Source: an uncultured Chitinophagaceae bacterium
GTDB taxonomy: Bacteria; Bacteroidota; Bacteroidia; Chitinophagales; Chitinophagaceae
Assembly: GCA_946479005.1 (NCBI GenBank)
Contig: CAMLEM010000122.1
Span: 1-5,964, forward strand
Reading direction: 5' to 3'
Length of the DNA stretch: 5,964 nt
Position numbers and translations under genes: made by a program. Below are positions 1-5,343 of this stretch, piece by piece (the first letter of the stretch is position 1; every line of letters begins with the position of its first letter). A model generated the notes under the pieces. That model made no database searches. It was not told where the DNA came from and was given only the letters and a program-made list of their open reading frames with translations.

Positions 1-8
1 TTACCTGT

Positions 9-53
9 ACTGGTTCCCTGCCTGTCGGCAGACAGGGAATCCAGTCATCCCGA
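9..53 (+). pseudogene. tRNA(Pro)-like 3' end with an interrupted T loop
   Basis: If bases 17-36 are removed, what remains is a perfect T arm: stem ACTGG (9-13), canonical loop TTCGAAT (14-16 plus 37-40) and stem CCAGT (41-45). It is followed directly by CATCCCG (46-52), which fits the 3' acceptor strand of a tRNA starting CGGGATG, the form I remember for Bacteroidota tRNA-Pro. A53 would be the discriminator, and CTA follows rather than an encoded CCA. The 5' two thirds of any tRNA would lie before base 1, so the anticodon cannot be read. Bases 1-8 do not look like a normal variable loop (AGGTC-like). With 20 extra bases between T-loop positions 56 and 57 it should not fold as a working tRNA, so I call it a remnant. 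It could instead be an attachment-site scar of an integrative element, because these often carry a tRNA 3' end. The tRNA-like reading is fairly strong; the proline identity is an inference. Confidence 0.5.
17..36. repeat. 20-bp near-palindromic element, copy 1
   Basis: The sequence CCTGCCTGTCGGCAGACAGG is a near-perfect palindrome: CCTG/CAGG outer arms, one C-A mismatch, then CTG/CAG closing a short TCGG loop. It resembles the CCTGCC...GGCAGG short palindromes that I recall as dispersed in Bacteroidota genomes. It sits exactly between TTC and GAAT of a tRNA-like T loop. Together with the T stem it can form an extended hairpin over 9-45, with one mismatch and one bulge (T40). No coding capacity and no obvious target-site duplication are visible. 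Confidence 0.7.
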
Positions 54-74
54 CTAATAAAAATCTCCTTGTAT

Positions 75-102
75 GTTCCCTGCCTGCAACCGGCAGGAGA
101 AC
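75..102. repeat. 20-bp palindromic element, copy 2, with GTTC/GAAC flanks
   Basis: This is a second diverged copy. The core at 79-98 (CCTGCCTGCAACCGGCAGGA) pairs CCTGCC (79-84) with GGCAGG (92-97) and is flanked by GTTC (75-78) and GAAC (99-102), giving a hairpin with a single bulged A98. It shares the 12-mer GTTCCCTGCCTG with copy 1 (13-24) and has the same 20-bp length and TTC|GAA flanks. It lies about 50 bp past the stop of the minus-strand beta-propeller gene, so on that strand it could act as a 3'-end hairpin. It lacks an immediately following T tract (the nearest T run on that strand is about 12 nt further), so I do not call an intrinsic terminator. Confidence 0.6.
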
Positions 103-151
103 CGGTGAGCCCGGCCATTAAGAAAGCAAATTCCTCCAGATTGATATTTCA

Positions 152-1063
152 TTAATCCAGCTTCACCTGCAATATCGCCGCCGGGTCCTTGGATCCTTCT
201 GTGGAAATGTAGGTGGTGCCATCAGGGCCAAAACAAATGCCCTCCACCTGCGGGATCTCCTTACTATCGAGCTTGTAAACTTTTATGATGTTGCCATCGC
301 GATCCAGTTTGTAAATGAGCGCAGCCGGGCCATCGGTAATATAGATCTCCTTAGTTACAGGGTGAACGCCCATCCCTGAGGGGCTGAATTTTACGGAACC
401 CTTTTTTCCCTTGCCTTTTTCCTTCGACAGGCCGCCGGAATGGTCGATCGTAAAGATCACCGAGCTTTTCCCTGTGGCCGGATCAAAAGCATATACATCA
501 CGCGTTCCCTTCGATCCATTCTCATCCTTCCCTGTCAGCAGGAGACGCTTTCCTTCCTCATCGTAACAAAGCGACTCTACGTTATCCTTTATCGTCAGGC
601 CGGTATCGAATTCTTTTACAGAAGGTTTTCCACTTTCCGCATTCCGGATCTCATAAAGTTTTCCGTCGGCCCGCACTACATAAAAAGCATCCGGGGTTTG
701 AGTGATCTCTTCAAAATCACCAGCTCCTGCAAAATCCACCTGCTTTTCTATCCGCCCATTTTGCGTATTATAGAAAAATATGGTCCCTTTCTCATCTTCC
801 ACACACGCGAACAGGTTTTCATCCTGGTAATTTATGCCCGATATTTCCTTCAGCGACCCGGGCAGGTCGAATCTTTCCATCACCTGGATCGGGTTGTTGG
901 CCATCATTCCTTCATTATCTTTCCTGACTTTATTTTCTTTTTTTGCCGACTTGGCCTGCTTGTTCGTTGAATCCCCGGAGAATGCAGCGCTGATGTCATT
1001 CCAGAAAAAAACCCCGGCTACCACTACCACCAGGACCGCTACCAATGCAATACCTTCTTTCAT
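152..1063 (-). CDS. Membrane-anchored SdiA-regulated/YjiK-like beta-propeller protein
   Basis: A 303-aa extracytoplasmic beta-propeller. Residues 5-21 form a hydrophobic signal-anchor with no lipobox Cys. They are followed by a lysine-rich linker (about 31-50, with seven Lys/Arg). The propeller, about 60-303, matches the SdiA-regulated (YjiK-like) family by its repeated inner-strand motifs: EISGI (73-77), DFEEI (116-120), NVESL (161-165), SGMGVHP (229-235) and VEGICF (273-278). In related esterase-like/phytase-like propellers such acidic residues face the central channel and can bind cations. That is family knowledge; no catalytic site is proven here. An unusual Lys/Gly-rich loop lies at about 212-225. 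It is the last gene of a four-gene minus-strand operon, starting 15 bp after the PepSY-like gene and with no recognisable Shine-Dalgarno. Its role is unknown; a ligand-binding or output protein of the adjoining two-component system is plausible. The family name reflects a historical regulation link in enteric bacteria, not a function shown here. Confidence 0.82.
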   Translation of the reverse strand: MKEGIALVAVLVVVVAGVFFWNDISAAFSGDSTNKQAKSAKKENKVRKDNEGMMANNPIQVMERFDLPGSLKEISGINYQDENLFACVEDEKGTIFFYNTQNGRIEKQVDFAGAGDFEEITQTPDAFYVVRADGKLYEIRNAESGKPSVKEFDTGLTIKDNVESLCYDEEGKRLLLTGKDENGSKGTRDVYAFDPATGKSSVIFTIDHSGGLSKEKGKGKKGSVKFSPSGMGVHPVTKEIYITDGPAALIYKLDRDGNIIKVYKLDSKEIPQVEGICFGPDGTTYISTEGSKDPAAILQVKLD

Positions 1064-1078
1064 AAACTTGATTTTTGA

Positions 1079-1510
1079 TTAATCCCAATATTTGATATCA
1101 TTCCTGATCGTACCCGTTGAGTCCAGCACGATCGTTTTCTTGTTTCCGTTCACCCGGTATTTTACCTGGTAGTAGGATATGCCGTCCTGGAGCAGGATCT
1201 CGACATCCGACAATTTCATCTTGCCGGTAGTATCCAGCTTGTTGCGCAATGTTGCAGGAAGCAGGCTGTCCTTGATATCGATCTTTACCCGATTCATCAT
1301 TCCTAAAGAATCGATCTCCACGGTATACTCCCCCGTATTGCCATCGAACTCGGCCTCATAAAATGCGCCCTCCTTATCCCAATCCACTGAAGAGGCATTC
1401 GGATATTTTTCCTTCAGGGTGTTCTGCACCACTGAAGGGATATTTTTCACCTCGTCCGCATCACAGCCCGACATCGCGATAAACAGGCTTATTAATAAAT
1501 ACCTGGTCAT
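1079..1510 (-). CDS. PepSY-like lipoprotein (beta-lactamase-inhibitor-like fold)
   Basis: A 143-aa predicted lipoprotein. A short hydrophobic signal (4-13) ends in the lipobox MSGC, with the lipidated Cys at 16. The mature part carries two PepSY-like repeats. The first (about 24-80) has VVQNTLKEKYPNA, VDWDKEG and YEAEFDGNTGEYTVEID. The second (about 82-143) has LSDVEILLQDG, YYQVKY, KKTIVLDSTG and ends at YWD. This matches the Bacteroidota PepSY-like family (Pfam PF11396 type), usually about 140-160 aa and periplasmic or surface-located. The residues after Cys16 are DADE, somewhat like the acidic lipoprotein export signals known from Bacteroidota, so surface exposure is possible. The gene lies 55 bp after the histidine kinase and 15 bp before the propeller gene on the same strand. 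Family members often sit beside two-component systems, so a ligand-binding or signalling accessory role is inferred. No enzymatic motif is seen. Confidence 0.82.
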   Translation of the reverse strand: MTRYLLISLFIAMSGCDADEVKNIPSVVQNTLKEKYPNASSVDWDKEGAFYEAEFDGNTGEYTVEIDSLGMMNRVKIDIKDSLLPATLRNKLDTTGKMKLSDVEILLQDGISYYQVKYRVNGNKKTIVLDSTGTIRNDIKYWD

Positions 1511-1565
1511 AGATCAGTTTTACAACTCAAAATTCATACACAAATCAGGAAAGAATTGGGAATGC

Positions 1566-2834
1566 TTAATCCTGCTGAAAATCAATAATAAAGGAATGGA
1601 GGCGCTCTTCGAAATGGTAGCTGATCCTGAAACCATAAAGGATGCAGATGGCCCGCGCAATGGCCAGGCCCAGCCCCGTGGAATGGATGTTCCTGCCGGC
1701 TTGAAAACGGGAGAAGAGCGTGTCCTTATCCAGCGATCTTTCCCCGCTGTTTGTCACAGTAAGCCTGGAATCGCCGATATTAATGCGGATATCCCCGGGT
1801 GTCCTGCCGTGTATGATCGCATTCTTGATGAGATTGGTAACGAGAATAACCGCCAATTCAGGATCCATCTGAACTAAACAATTACTGGTCTCATTTATGA
1901 CGACATTGAGTTCCCGGTACTGCACCTGGTCGCCAAAATCCTCAACGACCTGCCTCACCACGGAACCTATCTCCACCGCCTCAATATGGTGGAATTGCTT
2001 ATTCTCGATGCGGCTTAACAACAAGAGGCTTTTATTCATTCTCGTCATTCGTTCGAGACTTTCGATGGCAGAAGATAGCAACGCTGCCTGCGAATCGTCA
2101 AGGATTGCCGACTCCGCCAGCGATTCCAGTTTATTGATACTGATAGCGAGCGGGGTTTGTAACTCGTGCGAAGCATTCTCGATGAACTGTTTCTGGCTCG
2201 CATAGGTTTCAGCGTTCCTTTCCATCATCGATTGAACCGTCTTCCCCAGCATCCTGAATTCCTCTACCCTGGTGTCAGTGGTAACATCAGGGATCGGCTT
2301 ATCCACCCTGAATTTCTTTAATTGCGCAAGGAGATGATAAAACGGGCGCCAGATCCTTTTCAACAGCTGGCTGTTCAAAAGCAGGAGTATGATCACCAGG
2401 CCTGCATAAAGCCAAACCAGTGCGATCAGCAATTGGCGGGTGAGATCGTCCTCCTCCACCATAGAGGTCGTCACCGACAATTGATAATACTTCCCTCCCT
2501 GGTGGAACACCGTGCGTAACATTCGCACAGGCTCAAAATCATTCTCATTCTGCATATACATCGAAGTATCCAGGTATTCATCATAAGCGGTCACCGCCCG
2601 TTCACTGGAAACCTCGGTGATCTGGTAATCCTTTTCCTCAAAATCGCTTTGGGTGAGAACCGTGCTGTCTATGGCGGCTTTTTGAATGACGAGGCCTTTT
2701 TGATTGTCAAGGCCATCATCAATGCTGTCGTAGATCTCATCAAGTATCGAAAAGTAAAAAACGGTTGCCCAGATGGCGATGACCAGTAACACCAGTCCCG
2801 CGAAATAGGCCGTTGTATAATTCAGCAATTTCAT
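1566..2834 (-). CDS. Sensor histidine kinase of a two-component system
   Basis: A 422-aa inner-membrane sensor kinase that should autophosphorylate and pass phosphate to the co-encoded regulator. Order of parts: TM1 about 9-30; periplasmic domain 31-132; TM2 about 133-155; HAMP-like linker about 156-208 (WRPFYHLLAQLKKF, TRVEEFRMLGKTV); HisKA dimerisation domain with the H box FIENASHELQTPLA (phospho-acceptor His223); and an HATPase domain with N box NLIKNAIIH (334-342), G1 region TNSG (361-364), F box LFSRF (373-377) and G2 box STGLGLAI (385-392). In the G1 box the usual Asp of DxGxG is Asn362. Such NSG/NTG variants occur in Bacteroidota kinases, so activity is still expected. The periplasmic domain is very acidic (23 Asp/Glu against 7 Lys/Arg). 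The ATG overlaps the regulator stop by four bases (ATGA), implying translational coupling. No closer subfamily name or ligand can be given. Confidence 0.95.
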   Translation of the reverse strand: MKLLNYTTAYFAGLVLLVIAIWATVFYFSILDEIYDSIDDGLDNQKGLVIQKAAIDSTVLTQSDFEEKDYQITEVSSERAVTAYDEYLDTSMYMQNENDFEPVRMLRTVFHQGGKYYQLSVTTSMVEEDDLTRQLLIALVWLYAGLVIILLLLNSQLLKRIWRPFYHLLAQLKKFRVDKPIPDVTTDTRVEEFRMLGKTVQSMMERNAETYASQKQFIENASHELQTPLAISINKLESLAESAILDDSQAALLSSAIESLERMTRMNKSLLLLSRIENKQFHHIEAVEIGSVVRQVVEDFGDQVQYRELNVVINETSNCLVQMDPELAVILVTNLIKNAIIHGRTPGDIRINIGDSRLTVTNSGERSLDKDTLFSRFQAGRNIHSTGLGLAIARAICILYGFRISYHFEERLHSFIIDFQQD

Positions 2835-3508
2835 TCGGTGGTTAGCTTATAACCGATCCCATATACTGCCTGGACCTGGAGGGGGACCTTATGGTCCTTT
2901 AATTTCTTCCGGAGGTTCTTGATCTGGGAATAGATGAAATCGAAACTGTTTGCTTCGTCTATATAATCACCCCAAACGTGCTCCGCCAGGGCATTTTTAT
3001 TGACGAGCCTGTCCTTATTGGTCACCAGGAATAAAAGAATGTCAAACTCTTTCCGGTTCAGCGCAAGCTCTATGGCTCCGTAGGTCACTCTCCTGTTATC
3101 TGCATCGATCACCAGGCCGTTACACTCCAGCTTTGACTGGCCCTGGAATTTGCGTCGGCGGATCACCGATTTGACCCGGGCGTGGAGTTCTGCCAGGTGA
3201 AATGGTTTCGGTAAATAATCGTCGGCTCCCAGGTCCAGCCCCGCAATCCTGTCATCCAGGGAATTGCGTGCCGACACGATGATCACTCCTTCCGTTTTAT
3301 TCTCTTTCTTAAGCTCCTCGAGGATCTGCAGGCCGCTTCCCCCCGGCAAGCCGATATCCAGCAGGATACAATCGTACTCATAGATCCCGGTCTTCTCCAG
3401 GGCCTCATCGTAATTGGAGGCCGTTTCCACGATGAAACTCTCTTTCTGAAGAGAATGGACCATATTCTCTCTCATCTGGGCTTCGTCTTCGATCACAAGT
3501 ATCTTCAT
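2831..3508 (-). CDS. OmpR/PhoB-family response regulator
   Basis: A 225-aa DNA-binding response regulator, the normal length for the family. The receiver domain (1-115) has the acidic pocket E7/D8, phospho-acceptor Asp51 (LLDIGLPGGSG), the switch Ser79 (VSA) and the conserved Lys101 (PKPF). The C-terminal winged helix (about 127-225) contains ALNRKEFDILLFL, HVWGD, the recognition-helix region NSFDFIYSQIKNLRKKL and the terminal wing VYGIGYKL. The NSFDFIY variant in place of SNTVDVHI is typical of a Bacteroidota branch. It is first in the minus-strand operon and overlaps the kinase start by 4 bp. It faces the dihydroorotase-family gene across 75 bp, where autoregulatory sites would be expected; a GTAAA pair (3516-3520 and 3529-3533, 13-bp spacing) is the only weak candidate. 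No promoter matching TAnnTTTG at a sensible distance was seen upstream of its ATG. Confidence 0.95.
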   Translation of the reverse strand: MKILVIEDEAQMRENMVHSLQKESFIVETASNYDEALEKTGIYEYDCILLDIGLPGGSGLQILEELKKENKTEGVIIVSARNSLDDRIAGLDLGADDYLPKPFHLAELHARVKSVIRRRKFQGQSKLECNGLVIDADNRRVTYGAIELALNRKEFDILLFLVTNKDRLVNKNALAEHVWGDYIDEANSFDFIYSQIKNLRKKLKDHKVPLQVQAVYGIGYKLTTE

Positions 3509-3542
3509 ACAAACTGTAAAATAAACCAGTAAATCTGGAATG

Positions 3543-3563
3543 AAATGGGTATTCGCCCCATTT
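3543..3563. promoter_or_regulatory. Inverted repeat, candidate operator
   Basis: Perfect 7-bp arms AAATGGG (3543-3549) and CCCATTT (3557-3563) flank a 7-base spacer, extendable by one G-T wobble pair. The repeat lies five bases upstream of the -7 element of the plus-strand promoter and covers the position where a -33 element would be, so a bound protein could block or recruit polymerase. On the plus strand the right arm runs into TTTT, so a small attenuator-type hairpin is an alternative, though a weak one. A binding protein cannot be assigned. The adjacent OmpR-family regulator usually prefers direct rather than inverted repeats. Confidence 0.35.
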
Positions 3564-3568
3564 TCAGT

Positions 3569-3576
3569 TATCTTCG
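3569..3576 (+). promoter_or_regulatory. Bacteroidota-type -7 promoter element (TATCTTCG)
   Basis: TATCTTCG matches the Bacteroidota housekeeping -7 consensus TAnnTTTG at all but one fixed position. No clear TTG is present about 20 bp upstream (the closest is ATGG at 3545-3548), so the -33 element is weak or replaced by an activator site. The expected start of transcription is a few bases before the ATG at 3584, so the transcript would be nearly leaderless. This supports choosing 3584 over the in-frame ATG at 3545. Confidence 0.5.
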
Positions 3577-3583
3577 CACCTTA

Positions 3584-4855
3584 ATGAAGCTCCTCATTAA
3601 GCAGGTCACTGTCGCTGACCCCGGTTCTTCTTACAACGGACAAACTGTCAATCTTTTTTTTGAGAACGGGAAACTGGTTTCCATCGGGAAGAGCCAACAG
3701 AAAGCCGACCGCGAGATCGTTGGCAAGGGCCTGTTTATTTCACCGGGATGGGTTGACATCTTTGCCAATTTCGCTGACCCTGGTTACGAGATCAAAGAGA
3801 CACTGGAAACCGGCGCTGCTGCCGCTGCCCGGGGTGGTTTTACGGAAGTAATCATTGTTCCCAACACCAGCCCAGCGATACACAATAAGGCCGGAGTCGA
3901 GTATATCGTGCAGAAAAGCAGGAATCTCCCGGTGACCATTCACCCCTCTGGGGCCATTACAAAAAACGCGGAAGGCAGGGAACTTGCAGAGATGTATGAT
4001 ATGCGTGCATCCGGGGCAAAGGCATTCAGCGACGGTATCAACCCGGTGCAATCTTCCGGCCTTCTTGTAAAAGCACTTCAATATGTGAAAGCCTTCGATG
4101 GCATTGTCATACAGCTGCCGGATGATAAGACCATTAACCCCCAGGGACTAATGAACGAGGGAATCACTTCGACACGCCTGGGACTGCCCGGCAAACCCGC
4201 ATTGGCGGAAGAATTGCTGGTGGACCGCGACATCAAGCTTGCTGAATACGCGGAAGCAAAATTGCATTTCACGGGTATTAGTACGGCTGAATCCCTGGGT
4301 TATGTGACCAGGGCAAGAAAAAAAGGAATTCGCGTAAGTTGTTCCGTGACCCCGCACCACCTTTATTTTTCGGAAGAGGATCTTGCGCAATATGATTCGA
4401 ACTTGAAGGTAGACCCTCCGCTGCGCAGCAAGAAGGACCGTGAGAAGCTCCGGGAGGCAGTCAGGAAGGGAGCGGTGGATTGCATCGCTTCCCATCATTT
4501 CCCTCACGAGCCTGACAGCAAAGTGCTGGAATTCGAATATGCCCGGGCAGGAATGATCTCACTCGAAACCGCTTTCGCCGTCGTCAACACTGCCCTTGAA
4601 GGTATGGATCCTTCCCGGGTGGCTGAGCTTTTTGGTATCCGCCCCAGGGAACTTTTCGGGTTGGAGAAGGTTTCGGTCAGTGAAGGGGCACCGGCCAATT
4701 TCACTTTCTTTGATCCTGAAGAAAAATGGATCGTCAGCCCTGTTGATCTCCGGTCGCGGTCGAAAAATTCACCCTTCATCGGGAAAGAGCTTACCGGCAA
4801 AGTGGCCGGCATCATTCATCGTGACCATTGTACCCTTGATCAAACTAAAAAATGA
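3584..4855 (+). CDS. Dihydroorotase-family pseudoenzyme (PyrC-like, metal site lost)
   Basis: A 423-aa amidohydrolase-superfamily protein of normal type I dihydroorotase length. Retained family features include SPGWVD (53-58), DPGYE (65-69), PNT (93-95), FSDG (148-151), LMNEGITSTRLGLPG (189-203), PALAEELLVDRD, TPHHL (256-260), VDPPLRSKKD (276-285) and PRELFGLEK (354-362). The catalytic residues are mostly gone: the metal-binding HxH after the first beta strand is F60/N62, the substrate Arg is A64, the next two metal His are L178 and G231, and the catalytic Asp of the TDH motif is H304. Only Asp150 remains. It should therefore not hydrolyse dihydroorotate. Pseudomonas has a comparable inactive PyrC' that holds aspartate transcarbamoylase together; a similar scaffold role is possible but inferred. 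The start at 3584 gives the family-like N-terminus MKLLIKQ; an upstream in-frame ATG at 3545 would overlap the promoter. The stop overlaps the next gene by 4 bp. Automated annotation would probably call it dihydroorotase. Confidence 0.9.
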   Translation: MKLLIKQVTVADPGSSYNGQTVNLFFENGKLVSIGKSQQKADREIVGKGLFISPGWVDIFANFADPGYEIKETLETGAAAAARGGFTEVIIVPNTSPAIHNKAGVEYIVQKSRNLPVTIHPSGAITKNAEGRELAEMYDMRASGAKAFSDGINPVQSSGLLVKALQYVKAFDGIVIQLPDDKTINPQGLMNEGITSTRLGLPGKPALAEELLVDRDIKLAEYAEAKLHFTGISTAESLGYVTRARKKGIRVSCSVTPHHLYFSEEDLAQYDSNLKVDPPLRSKKDREKLREAVRKGAVDCIASHHFPHEPDSKVLEFEYARAGMISLETAFAVVNTALEGMDPSRVAELFGIRPRELFGLEKVSVSEGAPANFTFFDPEEKWIVSPVDLRSRSKNSPFIGKELTGKVAGIIHRDHCTLDQTKK

Positions 4856-5343
4856 TCCGGAATTTTTCTCCAGGCCTTAAAGGATTGATAACTGCCCTGC
4901 TGATGATCGGGGTGGTCCTGTACATTTATTTCAATGAAGCAAAGGTAAATCCCAACCTACAATACCTTATTTACGCGCTCTATGCCGGCGGGGTCATCTG
5001 GACCTTACTGGCCTATAAAAGGTCGCCTATTTTTACAGGCACCTTTGGGGGGCTTTTCGCCCAGGGATTTCGTTGCTTTATCATCGTCACCATCATTATG
5101 GTTTCTTTCACCGGGATATTCAGTTTGATGCATCCCGAATTTGCAGAGGACTCCGCCAGGGCCTATAAAGTGGAATTATTAAAGGAAAGATCGAAGACCC
5201 CCGATGAAATTGAAAAGGAGGCGGCAGATTATAAAAAACAATATACGCTTCGTCTTGTTTCCGTTTCAATTTTCGGATATTTGATCATTGGCGCCGGGGT
5301 GACCGCCCTCGGTTCTGCCCTCTTAACCCGAAGAATCAAATAA
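4852..5343 (+). CDS. DUF4199-family four-helix membrane protein
   Basis: A 163-aa integral membrane protein of unknown function. Four hydrophobic segments are visible at about 9-27, 36-54, 70-92 and 135-157, the last after a charged loop (about 94-132; SARAYKVELLKERSKTPDEIEKEAADYKKQ region, mostly helical and rich in Lys/Glu). The helix pattern, the GGLFAQGFR stretch before TM3, the phenotype of a short charged loop between TM3 and TM4, and its length fit DUF4199, a family found mainly in Bacteroidota. The ATG overlaps the upstream stop (ATGA), and the TAA is followed immediately by the ATG of the glycosyltransferase, so all three plus-strand genes are probably translated in a coupled way. 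A membrane partner for the glycosyltransferase is the natural guess from context; nothing in the sequence shows an enzyme activity. Confidence 0.8.
   Translation: MIRNFSPGLKGLITALLMIGVVLYIYFNEAKVNPNLQYLIYALYAGGVIWTLLAYKRSPIFTGTFGGLFAQGFRCFIIVTIIMVSFTGIFSLMHPEFAEDSARAYKVELLKERSKTPDEIEKEAADYKKQYTLRLVSVSIFGYLIIGAGVTALGSALLTRRIK

Noticed and set aside
58..102. Intrinsic terminator for the minus-strand operon
   Set aside because: The hairpin at 75-102 is followed on that strand by about 12 mixed bases before a short T run, too far for a standard rho-independent terminator.
1..118. Minus-strand open frame from an ATG at 118 with a GGAGGA about 14 bases upstream, running off the left edge
   Set aside because: Its residues are simply the antisense translation of the two palindromes and the tRNA-like 3' end (DDWI... 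is a familiar product of reading tRNA 3' ends backwards). No protein family is recognisable.
75..120. Second palindrome region read as another tRNA 3' end
   Set aside because: After removing the 20-bp core the T stem fails: only one Watson-Crick and one wobble pair form between 71-75 and 103-107.
440..970. Plus-strand open frame of 176 codons opposite the beta-propeller gene
   Set aside because: It lies wholly antisense to a gene with clear family motifs, with no domain of its own.
1419..1877. Plus-strand open frame of 152 codons opposite the kinase and PepSY-like genes
   Set aside because: It is antisense to two confidently identified genes, has no recognisable domain, and shows only the low-complexity pattern expected from a shadow frame.
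3509..3518. TAcagTTTG-like string on the minus strand as the -7 element of the regulator gene
   Set aside because: It has three spacer bases instead of two and ends one or two bases before the ATG, so transcription would start inside the gene.
3545..3583. Upstream in-frame ATG that would add 13 residues to the dihydroorotase-family protein
   Set aside because: The extension overlaps the inverted repeat and the TATCTTCG promoter element, and the family N-terminus begins at MKLLIKQ (3584).
3654..3661. Run of eight T within the dihydroorotase-family gene (codons for L-F-F), a possible slippage or phase-variation tract
   Set aside because: Tracts of 7-8 A or T also occur elsewhere in the window (938-944, 4318-4324, 5707-5713), so this one is not exceptional, and the frame is intact here.
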